From the NCBI GenBank assembly GCA_035048485.1, contig CM068586.1, forward strand, positions 48,580,715 to 48,644,714: DNA of 64,000 bases, given 5' to 3'. Of the stretch, positions 63,661 to 64,000 are shown in pieces. The notes beneath the pieces were generated by a model, which worked only from the letters and a program-made list of their open reading frames with translations, was not told where the DNA came from and ran no database searches. Both the position numbers and the translations under genes were made by a program. The first letter of the stretch is position 1. The number at the start of each line of letters is the position of its first letter. The DNA is from Pteria penguin (lineage: Eukaryota; Mollusca; Bivalvia; Pterioida; Pteriidae).

Positions 63661-64000
63661 AATAAGTACACGTACAGTACATGTAAATTGTATCGCAGTA
63701 TATCATTACACTTCTATCAATCAGAAATGATATCCGATACAAAATATGGAAGCCTAACTCTAAGTAAACTTATTCCTTAATGATAGCTGATACATCCTAA
63801 ATTCTTGTGATAAAACCTTATGCTGGCAGTTATTAAGAACACATCACCATTAACCACATGAAAGGACTTGGCTACCAAACATGATAAATCACAAAACAAA
63901 TTCCGGCTCAGCTGTATATAATACAACCAAAGCTAAATACTGAGCCAAGTTCTGCAACTAGAAGTAGTCATGCTAAGTCAAGACAAAATCACTCTGTGTA
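63661..64000. other. window end, nothing recognised
   Basis: AT-rich DNA without supportable features. Any remaining ODF2 N-terminal exons would lie beyond this edge. Confidence 0.5.

Overview
This is a window from an animal nuclear genome. It is AT-rich and intron-dense, has no operons, and is full of short interspersed elements (SINEs), small DNA transposons and many minisatellites. The two recognisable host genes and the tRNA-headed SINEs suggest a lophotrochozoan, most likely a mollusc (bivalve or gastropod). I could not pin down the species.

Two multi-exon genes converge. On the + strand (910-25901) is a 14-exon model that matches the IQ-motif protein IQCM from memory of the human protein. 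It has an IQ motif, then an acidic/aromatic module, and C-terminal exons carrying a conserved WTVYPPP block. Between the module and the WTVYPPP exons lie four exons that encode a complete von Willebrand A (vWA) domain with all MIDAS residues. I know of no vWA domain in vertebrate IQCM. All 14 exons splice in one reading frame (1,989 nt, 662 codons plus stop), so the vWA cassette is either fused into IQCM or is a nested same-strand gene.

On the - strand (60937 down to 34646) is a nearly complete ODF2 (outer dense fiber protein 2 / cenexin) gene: 21 exons, 3,099 nt, one uninterrupted frame and a strongly conserved C-terminus. Only the first N-terminal exons are missing. The middle is enlarged by a 543-nt exon and three further phase-0 exons; at least one of these repeats the preceding coiled-coil exon.

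The most unusual property of the window is its tandem arrays. At least six minisatellites are made of an exon end plus its splice site: the vWA exon donor (16 copies over 1.4 kb), the IQCM WTVYPPP exon donor, three ODF2 donors, and one ODF2 acceptor (about 20 copies). Elsewhere a SINE has swollen to about 2.1 kb through roughly 60 copies of a 29-bp internal unit.

Mobile DNA includes a decayed MULE transposon with paired terminal inverted repeats (TIRs) and an 8-bp target-site duplication (23392-25101), a 303-bp foldback element with an 8-bp duplication (43138-43456), a TIR element at 27286-27544, SINEs with perfect 10-bp duplications at both edges of the window, and a dispersed repeat present at least five times. 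A possible small secreted-peptide gene starts at 30802.

Region by region: 1-900 SINE and putative upstream region; 0.9-25.9 kb IQCM-like gene with arrays in its introns; 26-32.7 kb intergenic, SINE array and microgene; 32.7-61 kb ODF2 with its 3' UTR; 61-64 kb repeats upstream of the visible part of ODF2. All splice sites were called by eye from GT/AG (one GC/AG), phase and homology; no transcript data were available.
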